Shown piece by piece: positions 26,996-36,965 of a stretch of DNA of 64,000 nucleotides. Every line of letters begins with the position of its first letter. Position 1 is the stretch's first letter. Origin of the DNA: JANOBD01 sp031411495 (GTDB lineage Bacteria > Planctomycetota > Phycisphaerae > Tepidisphaerales > Tepidisphaeraceae); the NCBI GenBank assembly GCA_031411495.1, contig JANOBD010000053.1, positions 36,188-100,187 on the forward strand. The letters run 5' to 3'. Both the position numbers and the translations under genes were made by a program. A model generated the notes under the pieces. The model did not search any database. It was not told the origin of the DNA and worked only from the letters and a program-made list of their open reading frames with translations.

Positions 26996-27342
26996 GAGGG
27001 CGGTGAGCGAGTCTCTTCACCAGCGTTTGATCTGTGTTTCGCGCAACGAAACGGACCGCCTTATCGCGTCGGTGTTTTTCACGGGAAGAAGACACAGATG
27101 AGATCTTTTTCCGATCCGTTTCTTCCGAAAATATCCGGTAATCAGGGATGAACTCAGGCGTCGTCCGGTCGGGAAGGCTCGCAGGCGGGTATTCATTTTC
27201 CGGAAAAATGTTGACCAATTCCACCGTTTCCGATATCCATCGAAAATCGGCGAGGTAGAGTATCTGAGTCGGCGGGCCCGTCGTGATCGGAAGGGGCCAC
27301 TCGACTTCTGGCGGACGGGCCAGCGGCGACCGGAGGAAACTG
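26996..27342. other. Leader region of the GH128-like gene
   Basis: About 350 bases, less GC-rich than the neighbours and without a gene. A possible promoter is TTGACC near 27210 with TATCCA 17 bases later, but the -10 match is weak. GGAGGA at 27332-27337 is the ribosome site of the next gene. No terminator for the calcium exchanger is evident. Confidence 0.4.
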
Positions 27343-30051
27343 ATGCACAAGAAGCTATCCGTGCTCTGTACGGCGACCGCACTCCTTTTCGCGGCCGATG
27401 CCGGTGCGCAAATCCTTTCCACCAAGCGCGGTTTCGCCGACACCGGCGCCAATTACACCAACCTCCAGGCCACCAACGCCGCCTGGTACTACACCTGGGG
27501 AACCGGTACCGGCAGCCCGGGAACGTTCGATGCCAACAACTACCCCATGATCTGGGGCGGCACACCGAGCGCGGCGACGCTCAATACCATCGTCGCCCGG
27601 AACCCCAGTTACGTCTTTGGATTCAACGAACCCGAGCGCACCGACCAGGCCAACATGACCGTCGCGCAGGCGATCAACTCCTGGACGCCGATGTCCAACG
27701 CGTTCACCGGTACCAGCATCAAGCTCGTCAGCCCGAGCGTCGCCGACACCGGCGGCGCGACCGGCGGGCAGCAGTGGCTCTCGAGCTTCATGTCGCAGGC
27801 GAGCAGTGCCGGGCTTAAAGTCGATGCTGTCGCGTTCCACTGGTACGGCGTCAGCACACCGACCGATCCCGCCGGCGCGGCCAGTTCATTCCTGAGCCGT
27901 GTCGATTCCTATCACAACTCTTACGGCAAGCCGGTGTTCATCACCGAGTTCGCGATTCACGACTGGGGCGGCGCGTACACGGATGCGGAGATTGCCGAAG
28001 CCAATCGCCAATTCCTCAACATCGTCGTGCCCGGCCTGGAAAACCGGAGTTATGTCGCCGGTTATGCGTGGTATCACTGGTTCAGCGACGCGCATTTGTA
28101 CGACGGCAACAACAACCCCACGCCGCTCGCCTACAGTTACGTCGGTGCAGTTGCGCCCGCTGCAACGGCCAACATCAGCGGGCAGAACTTCGGCGAACAC
28201 GTCGCGCCGTTGACCGGCGGCACGCTGACCATGACGAGTTCCGCCGCGACGCTCAAGTACATCAACGCGCTCGCCGGCGAGAGCGCCATCTCGGGCACGA
28301 TCGACTGGTCGCTCGCCGGCACGAGCAACTGGGTCAAGATTCAACCTGGCGCGCGGCTCGCCAAGGCCGGCGCGAACAGCATCACGATCAACAATGGCAC
28401 CGTCACCAACAACGGCATCCTTGAAGTCTCACAGGGGACGCTTCGCCTCGGATCGAACGTCTTCGGCACTGGAAGCGTCCGCGTGAAGGGTGGAACACTC
28501 GCGCTCAACAACCTCGCCACGCTCCGCTTCACCCCGCTCATTGATATCCGCGCCGCCGGTACGCTCGACGCCACCGGCCTCTCCAACGGCACCCTCTCGA
28601 TGACCGATGGCCGAACGCTGAACAACCACGGCAATATCGTCGGCAACCTGAACGTCGCCTCCGCGGGCCTCGTCAGCGGAGCGGGGACCATCACCGGCAA
28701 CTTCAGCGCGCAAACGACCGGCATCGTCCGCGTCGGCACCGACAAGCTCGGAACCGCACGCCGGACCTCTGTCGATACATTCGAAACGTACGCCACCGGC
28801 GACGTGACCGCGACCGCGGCCGCCAACTGGACCGCGCACATGGGCACCACTGCCGCCGACATCGAATCCATCGGCGGCACCAAGGCACTCAGCTTCGGAT
28901 CGACGAGCGCATCGGTCGGCGTGTCGCGCCAGCTGCCCGCGGCCGCTTCGCTCGATGACAGCTCGACGGGCACGTACTTCTTCCGCATCAGCGCCGCCGC
29001 CGACAACCTCAACCACAACGTCGGCATCGGCGACCAGGCGCAGACGGGCACCGTCGATTTCGGCGACTACGAAGCGCAGCTCCGCCTCAAAGCAGGCACC
29101 AGTGCCGGAACGTTCGCCGTCGATGCGCGCAGCGGCGGCGCGTTCACTGCGACGCTTGCCAGCGGGCTCTCGCTCAACACCTGGTACAACGTCTGGATGG
29201 TCGTCAACAACGCGACCGACCGCTACGACATCTACATGAACACGGGAACCGGCGGCGCGGCCGTCGGAAACAGGCTGAACGCAACCACGCTCTTGTTTCG
29301 CAACGGGACCAATCAAGATCTCGACACGTTCCTCGCGCTCGCCGGCGCGGTGCCCGTCAGCAATGCCGTTCGCGTCGACAACATCACCTTCCAGACCGGC
29401 ACCGACCTGACCAACCCGACCGCGTCGTTCGACCCTGGCTACGTCTGGACGCCCCAGACGGTGAACGTCACCGGCAACTACACGCACAACGCCGGCGCCG
29501 TACTGCAGATGGATCTCGCGACCGGCGCAGGCGGCGTACTGCAAGGCGATTCGCTCATCGCCGGAGGCACTTTGCAGCTCGACGGCACCCTCAAGCTCGA
29601 TCGGGTTGCCGGCTTCGCGCCGGCGTATCAACAGTCGCTGCGCCTGCTCGGCGGCAGCGCGGTGAGCGGGAAGTTCCGCGCCATCGATGGCATGTCGATC
29701 GGCTCCGACATGTCGCTCGCCGTCACCTACTCGCCGACCGACGTGATGCTCACCATCGCGCTGCCCGGCGATGCGAATCTCGATGGCATTGTGAGCTTCG
29801 ACGACCTTCTCGCCCTCGCGCAGCACTACGAATCCGGCCTGGTCGAAGGGTGGAGCACGGGCGACTTCACGGGCAATGGCGTCGCGAGCTTCGACGATCT
29901 GCTCATCGTCGCCCAGCACTACACCGGCGGCGCGATCACCGGATCGTTCGACGGCGACTGGGCGCTGGCGCGCTCGCTCGTTCCCGAACCGACAATCGGG
30001 GCGATTGCAGCCTGCGGCCTCGCGTTGGCAGGGCGCCGTCGGGTTCGATGA
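27343..30051 (+). CDS. GH128-like glycoside hydrolase with dockerin-like repeats and PEP-CTERM
   Basis: 902 aa from ATG 27343 (GGAGGA 5 bases upstream). Signal peptide ([18 protein letters not shown]). Residues ~22-270 match the Glyco_hydro_cc/GH128 fold: FGFNEPE holds the likely acid/base glutamate, VAFHWYG and [13 protein letters not shown] the likely nucleophile. GH128 enzymes act on beta-1,3-glucans. A long beta-rich middle follows, then paired dockerin-like motifs ([36 protein letters not shown]) and a PEP-CTERM tail ([20 protein letters not shown]). The enzyme is likely exported and anchored. It is followed 55 bases later by guaA. Confidence 0.85.
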   Translation: MHKKLSVLCTATALLFAADAGAQILSTKRGFADTGANYTNLQATNAAWYYTWGTGTGSPGTFDANNYPMIWGGTPSAATLNTIVARNPSYVFGFNEPERTDQANMTVAQAINSWTPMSNAFTGTSIKLVSPSVADTGGATGGQQWLSSFMSQASSAGLKVDAVAFHWYGVSTPTDPAGAASSFLSRVDSYHNSYGKPVFITEFAIHDWGGAYTDAEIAEANRQFLNIVVPGLENRSYVAGYAWYHWFSDAHLYDGNNNPTPLAYSYVGAVAPAATANISGQNFGEHVAPLTGGTLTMTSSAATLKYINALAGESAISGTIDWSLAGTSNWVKIQPGARLAKAGANSITINNGTVTNNGILEVSQGTLRLGSNVFGTGSVRVKGGTLALNNLATLRFTPLIDIRAAGTLDATGLSNGTLSMTDGRTLNNHGNIVGNLNVASAGLVSGAGTITGNFSAQTTGIVRVGTDKLGTARRTSVDTFETYATGDVTATAAANWTAHMGTTAADIESIGGTKALSFGSTSASVGVSRQLPAAASLDDSSTGTYFFRISAAADNLNHNVGIGDQAQTGTVDFGDYEAQLRLKAGTSAGTFAVDARSGGAFTATLASGLSLNTWYNVWMVVNNATDRYDIYMNTGTGGAAVGNRLNATTLLFRNGTNQDLDTFLALAGAVPVSNAVRVDNITFQTGTDLTNPTASFDPGYVWTPQTVNVTGNYTHNAGAVLQMDLATGAGGVLQGDSLIAGGTLQLDGTLKLDRVAGFAPAYQQSLRLLGGSAVSGKFRAIDGMSIGSDMSLAVTYSPTDVMLTIALPGDANLDGIVSFDDLLALAQHYESGLVEGWSTGDFTGNGVASFDDLLIVAQHYTGGAITGSFDGDWALARSLVPEPTIGAIAACGLALAGRRRVR

Positions 30052-30106
30052 AGTGCTAACGCAAGCGCGATTTGCCCGTCGTCGTCGTCTCGGATATCAC
30101 TGTCCC

Positions 30107-31651
30107 ATGACCCGCGACCAAGTCATTCCCGTCCTCGATTTCGGCAGTCAATACGCGCAACTCATCTGTCGCCGCGTGCGCGAGCAGGGCGTCTACAGCG
30201 AACTGTGCCGGCCCGACATTTCGATTGAAGAACTTCGCGCCATGAGTCCACGGGGCATCATCCTCTCGGGTGGGCCGAGCAGCGTGTATGCACCGGGCGC
30301 GCCAAAGTGTGACCCGAAACTCTTCGACCTCGGCGTGCCTGTTCTGGGCATCTGTTACGGCATGCAGCTCGCCGCGCAACTGCTCGGCGGAGCCGTGAAA
30401 CCCGCAGCCGCGCGGGAGTACGGGCGCGCACAGCTGAAGATCCACTCCACGCACGCGTTCGTGAAAGGCCTGCCGCAGGACACGACCGTCTGGATGAGCC
30501 ACGGCGACCAGATTCACGAACTGCCCGCCGACTTTGAAGCGCTCGCCACCACAGCCACCTGTCCGTACGCGGCCGCGCGACACAAAACCAAGCCGTTCTA
30601 CGGCGTGCAGTTCCACCCTGAAGTCACTCACACGCCACGTGGCGAACAGATCTTCGCCAACTTTCTTTATGACATCTGCAAGTGCAGCAACACCTGGACG
30701 ATGGGCAATTTCATCGAGCAGTCGGTGGAGAACGTCCGCAAGCAGGTCGGCGGCGGCCGCGTGATCTGCGGACTCTCCGGCGGCGTCGATTCGAGCGTCG
30801 TCGCGGCGCTGCTTCACAAGGCGATTGGCAACCAGCTCACCTGCATTTTCGTCGACAACGGCCTGCTGCGGAAAAACGAACGCCAACTCGTCGAGCGCAC
30901 CTTCCGCGATCACTTCCACACCGACCTCCGCGTCCACGACGCGACGAAACTTTTCCTCGACGCGCTCAAGGGCGTCAGCGACCCGCAGCAGAAGCGAAAG
31001 ATCATCGGCAAGGCGTTCATCGATGCATTCAAACGCGAGTGCGAGACGATCCCCGATGCGAAATTCCTCGCACAGGGAACGCTCTACCCGGACGTGATCG
31101 AATCCGGACACGGTTACGCGGGCACGAGCGCGAACATCAAGCTCCATCACAACGTCGGCGGGTTGCCGGAAGAACTCGGCTTCGATCTCGTCGAGCCGCT
31201 GCGCGAACTGTTCAAGGACGAAGTGCGAAAGGTCGGTGAAGCACTGGGCCTGCCGGAGCATATGGTCTGGCGGCATCCGTTCCCCGGGCCGGGCCTGGCC
31301 GTCCGCTGCATCGGCGACATCACCGAAGAGCGACTGCGCGTGCTCCGCGATGCGGATGAAATCGTGCTCGAAGAACTCATCGCCAACGATCTCTATCGAA
31401 AGACGGCCCAGGTGTTCGCGGTGATTCTTCCCATCGGCACCGTCGGCGTGATGGGCGATGAGCGAACGTACGACAGCGTCATCGCGATCCGCGCGGTGGA
31501 GAGCCAGGACTTCATGACGGCCGACTGGGCGCGGATTCCGTACGCGGTGCTGGCGACGATGTCGTCACGCATCATCAATGAAGTCCGAGGGGTGAACCGG
31601 GTCGTCTATGACATCTCGTCGAAGCCGCCTGCGACGATCGAGTGGGAGTGA
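30107..31651 (+). CDS. guaA: GMP synthase (glutamine-hydrolysing)
   Basis: 514 aa from ATG 30107 ([15 protein letters not shown]); the frame is open upstream but that part overlaps the PEP-CTERM gene. The class I glutaminase domain has its nucleophile in [15 protein letters not shown] and His/Glu in [11 protein letters not shown]. The ATP pyrophosphatase loop is [15 protein letters not shown], and the C-terminal dimer domain has [14 protein letters not shown]. The enzyme aminates XMP to GMP in purine synthesis. No guaB lies beside it. Confidence 0.96.
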   Translation: MTRDQVIPVLDFGSQYAQLICRRVREQGVYSELCRPDISIEELRAMSPRGIILSGGPSSVYAPGAPKCDPKLFDLGVPVLGICYGMQLAAQLLGGAVKPAAAREYGRAQLKIHSTHAFVKGLPQDTTVWMSHGDQIHELPADFEALATTATCPYAAARHKTKPFYGVQFHPEVTHTPRGEQIFANFLYDICKCSNTWTMGNFIEQSVENVRKQVGGGRVICGLSGGVDSSVVAALLHKAIGNQLTCIFVDNGLLRKNERQLVERTFRDHFHTDLRVHDATKLFLDALKGVSDPQQKRKIIGKAFIDAFKRECETIPDAKFLAQGTLYPDVIESGHGYAGTSANIKLHHNVGGLPEELGFDLVEPLRELFKDEVRKVGEALGLPEHMVWRHPFPGPGLAVRCIGDITEERLRVLRDADEIVLEELIANDLYRKTAQVFAVILPIGTVGVMGDERTYDSVIAIRAVESQDFMTADWARIPYAVLATMSSRIINEVRGVNRVVYDISSKPPATIEWE

Positions 31652-31935
31652 ACACGTGCGTCTGGGTAGTGACGCTAGATCGAAGCCGTAAATAATGGGA
31701 CCGTCCGCGCCTTCTGCTGATCCAATTGTGGCGGAGCGACGCCTGAGGGTTGCGCTCATAGCCGCAATCGACTGGCGACTTCTTTCGGCGCGTCAGGCCC
31801 AGCCCGCGGACCTGCTGTTACAGAATGGTCTCATCCATGTCAACGGCGTAAGTCAGGTTTACCCTGATCTCTCGAGTATCTTTTTGAATCACGTTCGTGA
31901 ATTGCCTAACCTCCTGAATCCTTCAAGGAGGCTAC

Positions 31936-32865
31936 ATGACCGCCACATCCGCCAACCGCATCTCGGAGCAGTCCACGCCGGCCGTCAATGATCGCATCCG
32001 TCGCGAAACCGACGCGAGCGTTGCATTCTATGCGCGGCACCCCGAACTGATCGACCAGCGGCTTCATGAGCTTGACCAGGAGTGGGACACCGAGCGAGTG
32101 CTCGAACTCAACTCGTCGGCTCTATCACTGGTCGGGATGATCGTGTCCGCGACGGTCAGCCGGAAGTGGCTGGTCCTGCCGATGGCGGTTCAAGGCTTCT
32201 TCCTTCAGCACGGCATCGAAGGGTATTGCCCGCCGCTTCCCATGATCAGACGGCTCGGCGTGCGCAGCCAGGTGGAGATCGAGAAGGAACGCCATGCGCT
32301 CAAGGCGCTGCGCGGCGACTATGCCAACCTCGGTCCCGGTGCCGACGCCACCGCGGTGATGCAGGCGACAGGGTTGCCCGAGCACGAACCCGGCACGTCG
32401 TCAGAGGAATTCAACTCGGCGGCAGACTTGATCTCTTCAACGACCGGCCGCGTGCCGCTGAACACGAGCACCCGCCTCAACGAGCGCGTCCGGCGCGACA
32501 TCGAGAAGCGGGTCGTGTTCTACAGCAAACATACCGAATTGATTGCTGAGCGGCTCGAAGAACTGGATCACGAGTGGGACGTGGAGCGGTTGATCGAGAC
32601 CGAGGCCCCGTCGATGACCTTGACGGGGCTGCTCCTCAGCGCGGTCTCCAGTCGCAAGTGGCTCGCGCTCCCGCTATTCGCCCAGAGCATGGTGCTGCTT
32701 CACGCGGTGCAGGGCTGGTACCCACTCCTGCCACTGTTCAGGAAGATGGGATTCCGGACGGAGTATGAGATCGCGGTAGAGCGGTACGCGCTCAAGGCGC
32801 TGCGGGGCGACTTCGCCGACATCGCGGCCGATCAACCCGACGCCGCCGCCGCGGCTGTGCGGTAG
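31936..32865 (+). CDS. Membrane protein made of two tandem copies of one domain, unknown function
   Basis: 309 aa; AAGGAGG lies 5 bases before the ATG, one of the best ribosome sites in the window. Residues ~17-132 and ~180-296 are copies of one unit: each starts with a charged helix (FYARHPELIDQRLHELDQEWD / FYSKHTELIAERLEELDHEWD), has two short hydrophobic helices around SRKWL.LP, a PP/LLP turn, and ends with E..ALKALRGD[YF]A. The hydrophobic pair resembles DUF2892-like proteins. The ~47-residue linker is acidic. I do not recognise a function. Confidence 0.7.
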   Translation: MTATSANRISEQSTPAVNDRIRRETDASVAFYARHPELIDQRLHELDQEWDTERVLELNSSALSLVGMIVSATVSRKWLVLPMAVQGFFLQHGIEGYCPPLPMIRRLGVRSQVEIEKERHALKALRGDYANLGPGADATAVMQATGLPEHEPGTSSEEFNSAADLISSTTGRVPLNTSTRLNERVRRDIEKRVVFYSKHTELIAERLEELDHEWDVERLIETEAPSMTLTGLLLSAVSSRKWLALPLFAQSMVLLHAVQGWYPLLPLFRKMGFRTEYEIAVERYALKALRGDFADIAADQPDAAAAAVR

Positions 32866-32964
32866 CTCCCCCACGCGCGGGGAATTGCAGGCAAACGGTG
32901 AGCGTGATGCCGCGGTGCTTGAGCTCGCGCCAGGACGGGTTTCGTAACCGCCGAAGTTCGCGGC

Positions 32965-34320
32965 TCACATCACATCCCCGCCTGGCGCCTTGTTCTTGAA
33001 CGTCGCGGTGTTGCCGTCGAAGACGAGTTCGACCGTGCCCGTCGGCCCGTTACGTTGCTTGGCGATGATCACTTCCGCGAGGTTCGTGGGGATGTAGTTG
33101 GCATCGGCCTTGTGATAGTAATCCTCGCGGTGCAGGAGCATGACGACGTCGGCGTCCTGCTCGATCGAGCCCGATTCGCGCAGGTCGCTCATCCGCGGCT
33201 TGTGGCCGTCGCGGTTTTCGCTCGCACGATTCAGCTGCGAGAGCGCGATCACCGGCACGCCGAGTTCGCGCGCTACCGCCTTGATGCCGCGGCTGATTTC
33301 GCTGATCTGTTGTTGGCGGCTCTCCGGGCCGGGATTGTCCATGAGCTGCATGTAGTCGATCATCAGCGCCCGCACGTCGTGCTCGTGCTTGAGTCGACGC
33401 GCCTTGGTGCGCAGATCGAGCGGCGTGAGTTGCGGCGAGTCGTCGACGAAGATCGGCATCTTCCGCATCTGCACGACGACCTTCGCCAGCCGCTGATACT
33501 CGTCATTCGTGAGCTGTCCCTTGCGGACTTTCTGCGCATCGACCATTGCGATGGAGCAGAGCATGCGCTGGGCCAACTGCTGGCCGGACATTTCCAAACT
33601 GAAGACGCCTACGGGGACGTTCTGGGTCGCGATCTGCTGCATGACGTTCATGCTGAATGCGGTCTTGCCCATGGAAGGGCGGGCGGCGACGACGACCATT
33701 TCGCCGGGCTGAAGGCCGTTGAGCATGTCGTCCAGATCCCAGAAGCCGGTCTCGACACCCTTTTTGCCCTTGTCCTCGAGCATCTCGTAGACCTGGGCGG
33801 CCACGTCGCCGAGATGCATCATCGGGTTCGTGATGCGACGTTCGGCGAGCTTGAACATCTCGCCGGCGGCGGAATCGAGCAGGGTGTCGGCGCTTTCCGC
33901 GCCGTTGTAGCAGCGGCGCGTGACGTTATCCGCCAGACCGATCATCAGGCGCAGCAAGGATTTTTCGCGGACACGCTGTGCGTATTCCATGCCGTGCGCG
34001 GCGGATGGGACGGTCGAGAGGATCTGTGCGATGTACGCGCTGCCGCCGATGCGATCGAGTTCGCCGACCTTTTTCAGCTCCTCGCGGATGATGATGGCGT
34101 CGATCGGCCGGCTCTCGATGACCATGCCGCGGATCGCTTCGAAGATGATCTTGTGGTCGACGAGGTAAAAGCTCTCCCCATCGATGATCGACAGAACCTG
34201 CTCGGCGAGTTGCTTATCGAGCATCATCGAGGCCAGCAGACACATCTCGGCTTCGATCGAGTGGGGGGGGAGGCGGTCAAACGTGCCGTCATTGCGGTTT
34301 TCGGCGATGTGAAGCGTCAT
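32965..34320 (-). CDS. dnaB: Replicative DNA helicase DnaB
   Basis: 451 aa from ATG 34320, chosen because AAGGA lies 8 bases upstream and RLPPHSIEAEMCLLASMM is the standard DnaB N-terminus; the frame is open to 34560 but crosses palindromes and a terminator. The C-terminal RecA-like domain has Walker A in ARPSMGKTAF, MSGQQLAQRML, the Walker B segment ALMIDYMQLM and the LSQLNRASENR/DLRESGSIEQDADVV motifs. It unwinds DNA at the replication fork. No intein is visible. Confidence 0.95.
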   Translation of the reverse strand: MTLHIAENRNDGTFDRLPPHSIEAEMCLLASMMLDKQLAEQVLSIIDGESFYLVDHKIIFEAIRGMVIESRPIDAIIIREELKKVGELDRIGGSAYIAQILSTVPSAAHGMEYAQRVREKSLLRLMIGLADNVTRRCYNGAESADTLLDSAAGEMFKLAERRITNPMMHLGDVAAQVYEMLEDKGKKGVETGFWDLDDMLNGLQPGEMVVVAARPSMGKTAFSMNVMQQIATQNVPVGVFSLEMSGQQLAQRMLCSIAMVDAQKVRKGQLTNDEYQRLAKVVVQMRKMPIFVDDSPQLTPLDLRTKARRLKHEHDVRALMIDYMQLMDNPGPESRQQQISEISRGIKAVARELGVPVIALSQLNRASENRDGHKPRMSDLRESGSIEQDADVVMLLHREDYYHKADANYIPTNLAEVIIAKQRNGPTGTVELVFDGNTATFKNKAPGGDVM

Positions 34321-34406
34321 CGGTGCGTCCTTGCGTGATCGGCGGATCACCAGCGCGGTGAGCCTGTCGAGCGATGCCATCCAAAACGAGTCCAGCGAAG
34401 GTCCCG

Positions 34407-34458
34407 CCTGCCGCAGCAGGCCTTGGCCACCGCGGCAGGGCTTGTCCGCTGCGGACAA
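34407..34458. repeat. Two adjacent palindromes in the dnaB leader
   Basis: CCTGCCGC (34407-34414) pairs with GCGGCAGG (34432-34439). Directly next to it TTGTCCGC-T-GCGGACAA (34442-34458) is a perfect palindrome. Both lie 90-140 bases upstream of the dnaB start on the minus strand. They may be an interspersed repeat or an RNA structure in the leader. Confidence 0.65.
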
Positions 34459-34513
34459 CAGCTCGCTTGGGACGGCAGCACGGTCTGTTGTCGGTAACGC
34501 GTCGAGTGTAGCG

Positions 34514-34556
34514 AAAAAAGACCGACGGTCGAAGCTTGCGGGCTTCGACCGTCGGT
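34514..34556 (-). terminator. Rho-independent terminator of the 34604-35275 PEP-CTERM gene
   Basis: On the minus strand ACCGACGGTCGAAGC pairs perfectly with GCTTCGACCGTCGGT over a 6-base loop, followed by CTTTTTT (34514-34520). It lies 48 bases after the PEP-CTERM stop and separates that gene from dnaB. Confidence 0.88.
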
Positions 34557-34603
34557 TCATTCACTGGCTGTCCACGTGCATCTGTCGCGGATCGCGCGAG
34601 CGA

Positions 34604-35275
34604 TTACTTGCGACGACGCAGGCCGAGTACGGCGACGCCGACGAGCATGCCCAGCGTGGTCGGCTCCGGAACGACGAGCGTGTAGACATGTCCGGTGCCG
34701 GCTGGCGTGGTGTAAGGTCCCGGCCAGTTGCTGATGGTCTGGTTCGGGTTCGAGGAAGCGTCGTTGGCGCTGTCGCCGCCGCCGCCGCCGGTCGAATAGA
34801 CATCGAAGTGGATCGTGTCACCCAGCGCGAGATTGAGGTTGGCGAGCGGGAAGGTGTAGGAGGTTGAGAACTGCGTGAGGGCAGGCGTGACCTGGTTGGT
34901 CTGCGACCATGTGCCACCGAATACCCACGACTGCGCGCCGCCGCCGCTATCCACCCATGAGCCGATCCACGCGTCCATGCCGTCGGCCATATTCAGGGCG
35001 CGGCCCCAGCCGTTGCCGTTGGCCGAGAAATCGCCGGTGGCTGTGTTCTTGTCGATGCCGACGTTGTATTTGCCCCAGCTGGTGGCGGCGATGTCGCCGT
35101 TGAGGGTGACCGTGAACGTGATGTCGGTCGCGGTGTTTGAGACCGAGACGGACTTGATGTCCATGTGCGGGTTGCCGTCGAAGTTTTCACCGAGGGCATC
35201 GTTAAACGTCACAGCTGATGCGCTGGCGCTGAGAATTGCAGCGACGGCGAGAGCGGAAAAGGCGTACTTGATCAT
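34604..35275 (-). CDS. PEP-CTERM secreted protein, small
   Basis: 223 aa; AGGAGGAA sits 5 bases before the ATG. Signal peptide MIKYAFSALAVAAILSASASA. The body is beta-rich (ITFTVTLNGDI, GKYNVGIDKN, SWVFGGTWSQ) with a Gly run, and looks like a small beta-sandwich; no catalytic motif is evident. The tail VVPEPTTLGMLVGVAVLGLRRRK is a full PEP-CTERM signal. The promoter region (35449-35476) shares TTGACAGAC with the PEP-CTERM gene at 40487-41620. Confidence 0.85.
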   Translation of the reverse strand: MIKYAFSALAVAAILSASASAVTFNDALGENFDGNPHMDIKSVSVSNTATDITFTVTLNGDIAATSWGKYNVGIDKNTATGDFSANGNGWGRALNMADGMDAWIGSWVDSGGGAQSWVFGGTWSQTNQVTPALTQFSTSYTFPLANLNLALGDTIHFDVYSTGGGGGDSANDASSNPNQTISNWPGPYTTPAGTGHVYTLVVPEPTTLGMLVGVAVLGLRRRK

Positions 35276-35448
35276 GTTCTTCCTCCTAGAGTTTCGTTCC
35301 TTCGGTGAGGAGAAACGCTCTCGCTCGACCGGGATGAGACCGCGACACTATCGCGCTGGATGGCCTCCGCATCGGATCGTCAAGTCGCCCTGTTGAATCG
35401 ATTAAACTGTCTCGACTCCAGACCACTTGCCAATCTTCCGCTGGTGTA

Positions 35449-35476
35449 ATTCTGACAGAATTTGCCGGTCTGTCAA
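35449..35476 (-). promoter_or_regulatory. Candidate promoter with overlapping palindrome for the PEP-CTERM gene
   Basis: On the minus strand TTGACA (35476-35471) precedes CAGAAT (35454-35449) by 16 bases. The -10 region overlaps AATTCTG-A-CAGAATT (35448-35462), a perfect 15-base palindrome that could be an operator. The rest of the 35276-35684 gap holds only the leader and the rplI terminator. Confidence 0.45.
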
Positions 35477-35618
35477 GAAAGTTCTGGCGGCCGGAACTAG
35501 CGATAAATGTGGATTTAATAAAAGCTTAGGTGCGGGCGTCGCAGAATTCGCCGAACCCGACCTAGGGCGCGGCGCGGATGAACCCGTTTCGCGACGCGTG
35601 TGAATCGGTTTACCGGAC

Positions 35619-35653
35619 GAAAAACGCCATCGGTGCGAGTGCACCGATGGCGT
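35619..35653 (-). terminator. Rho-independent terminator of the rplI end of the ribosomal run
   Basis: On the minus strand ACGCCATCGGTGC pairs perfectly with GCACCGATGGCGT over a 4-base loop, then TTTTTCG. It lies about 30 bases after the rplI stop and marks the end of the prs-rplY-pth-rpsF-ssb-rplI run. Confidence 0.9.
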
Positions 35654-35684
35654 GGTTCGACAACAGGTTGAAGCCGCCCGGGAC

Positions 35685-36242
35685 TTATGCCTTGGCTTCA
35701 GCCGCAGCAGGGGCTTGGGCGACCGGCGCAGCAGGCTGTTGCGCATGTTCCTTGGCCCACGCGTCCATGCCGGCCTTGCTCTCGGCATCTGGCGAGACGT
35801 AGACCTTGATCGCCGCGCGAAGGTCATCCGCGAAGCCGACGTCCACCGCGTACTTGTTGATGCGGTCGAGCTTGCCGGGCAGGTAGATGTCGCCGGCTTC
35901 GATCTCGTACCCCTGGGCGGCGAGCGCCTTGCTGATGTCGGTCGCGCTCACGCTGCCGAACAGGTGTCCCTGCTCGTTGGCGCGGCGTTCGATCGCGACT
36001 TCGACGCCTTCTAGTTTCTTGATGAGCGCCTCCTGCTTGGCGCGGGCTTCCTGTTCGAGTCGGATCGCCTCGGCCTTGAGGGCTTCGACCTTCTTCAGGT
36101 TGTTCGGCGTCGGCTGGACCGCGATGCCGTTGGGCACCAGGTAGTTGCGAGCGTAGCCGCTGGAGACTTCCACCACATCGCCGACGCGGCCGACGTGCTT
36201 GACCGTTTCGTTGAGCAGGAGCTTTTGAGTTTTGCCTTTCAT
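35685..36242 (-). CDS. rplI: 50S ribosomal protein L9 (bL9)
   Basis: 185 aa, longer than the usual ~150. The N-terminal RNA-binding domain is standard (KLLLNETVKHVGRVGDVVEV, SGYARNYLVPNGIA), followed by the long charged connecting helix (LKKVEALKAEAIRLEQEARAKQEAL) and the C-domain (HLFGSVSATDISKAL). The extra residues are an Ala/Pro/Gln-rich tail (QQPAAPVAQAPAAAEAKA). bL9 binds 23S rRNA near L1 and affects fidelity. It is the last gene of the run; rpsR, which usually sits next to it, is absent. Confidence 0.95.
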   Translation of the reverse strand: MKGKTQKLLLNETVKHVGRVGDVVEVSSGYARNYLVPNGIAVQPTPNNLKKVEALKAEAIRLEQEARAKQEALIKKLEGVEVAIERRANEQGHLFGSVSATDISKALAAQGYEIEAGDIYLPGKLDRINKYAVDVGFADDLRAAIKVYVSPDAESKAGMDAWAKEHAQQPAAPVAQAPAAAEAKA

Positions 36243-36253
36243 GATTGTCCTTA

Positions 36254-36341
36254 AAGTCGAGAGTTAAGAGTAGAGAGTCGAGAGTTGGATACGGCATTCG
36301 GAGTCGAACTCTCGACTCTCGACTGACCACTCTCCACTGAT
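36254..36341. repeat. Hairpin repeat, GTCGAGAGT family, ssb-rplI spacer
   Basis: Left arm 36254-36287 contains AGTCGAGAGTT, AGAG and AGAGAGTCGAGAGTT; right arm 36303-36340 carries the reverse complement ACTCTCGACTCTCGACT and a variant ACCACTCTCCACT. The loop is about 15 bases. The element fills nearly the whole 102-base spacer. Confidence 0.85.
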
Positions 36342-36344
36342 TCA

Positions 36345-36872
36345 TCAGAACGGAATATCGTCGTCCTTGAATTGTTGTTCGTCGCCGTAGGGCGGCTCGG
36401 CGTCGGGTTGCTGCTGCTGTGGGGCCGGACGCGATGCGCCACCACGCGGTGCGGCGGGGGCGCGGGTCGGTCCAGAGCCATAGCCGCCCGAGCGCGCCTG
36501 GCCGCCACCTTCGTCGCCGCCGCCACCGGCGCCGTCGCTCTTGGAGCCGAGGAACTGAAAGTCCTCGACGACGACCGTCAGCTTGCTTCGCTTCTGGCCG
36601 GTGGTCTTGTCGTCCCACTGATCCAGGCGAAGCCGGCCCTCGAGATAGCACTGCTTTCCCTTGGCCATGTACTGATTGAAGATCTCGGCGCCCTTGCCGA
36701 AGACCGTGCAGTCGACGAAGCAGGTTTCTTCCTTCGATTCGCCGCTGGCGAGCTTGTACTTCCGGCCGACCGCGAAACCGAAGTCGCACACGGCCGACTG
36801 GCTCGGGAGATACCGCAACTGCGGATCGCGCGAGAGCCTTCCGATCAGCATCACTTTGTTCAGGTCAGCCAT
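36345..36872 (-). CDS. ssb: Single-stranded DNA-binding protein
   Basis: 175 aa from ATG 36872 (GGAGC upstream). The OB-fold is standard: LNKVMLIGRLSRDPQLRY at the start, FCDFGFAVGR-like strand, CFVDCTVFGKGAEIFNQYM, GKQCYLEGRLRLDQWDD and VVVEDFQFLG. A Gly/Pro/Gln-rich linker follows. The acidic tip DDDIPF is the conserved tail that binds replication and repair partners. It lies between rpsF and rplI, the usual order except that rpsR is missing. Confidence 0.95.
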   Translation of the reverse strand: MADLNKVMLIGRLSRDPQLRYLPSQSAVCDFGFAVGRKYKLASGESKEETCFVDCTVFGKGAEIFNQYMAKGKQCYLEGRLRLDQWDDKTTGQKRSKLTVVVEDFQFLGSKSDGAGGGGDEGGGQARSGGYGSGPTRAPAAPRGGASRPAPQQQQPDAEPPYGDEQQFKDDDIPF

Positions 36873-36881
36873 GATTGCTCC

Positions 36882-36964
36882 GAATGCAAAATGCGAAATG
36901 CCAAATGTTAAATGCGATCGGAGCAGTCGTCCATTTCGCATTTCTCATTTCGCATTCTTCATTG
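36882..36964. repeat. Hairpin repeat, AAATGCG family, rpsF-ssb spacer
   Basis: Left arm 36882-36917 repeats a 7-base unit (AAATGCG, AAATGCC, AAATGTT, AAATGCG). Right arm 36931-36964 repeats its complement (CATTTCGCATTTCTCATTTC, then GCATTCTTCATTG). The loop is about 13 bases. It occupies essentially the entire spacer and is AT-rich against the GC-rich flanks. Confidence 0.85.
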
Positions 36965-36965
36965 T

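Noticed and set aside
28429..29919. 496-codon minus-strand open frame
   Set aside because: Antisense of the GH128-like gene, no recognisable domain.
33055..34338. 427-codon plus-strand open frame
   Set aside because: Antisense to the clearly recognised dnaB gene.
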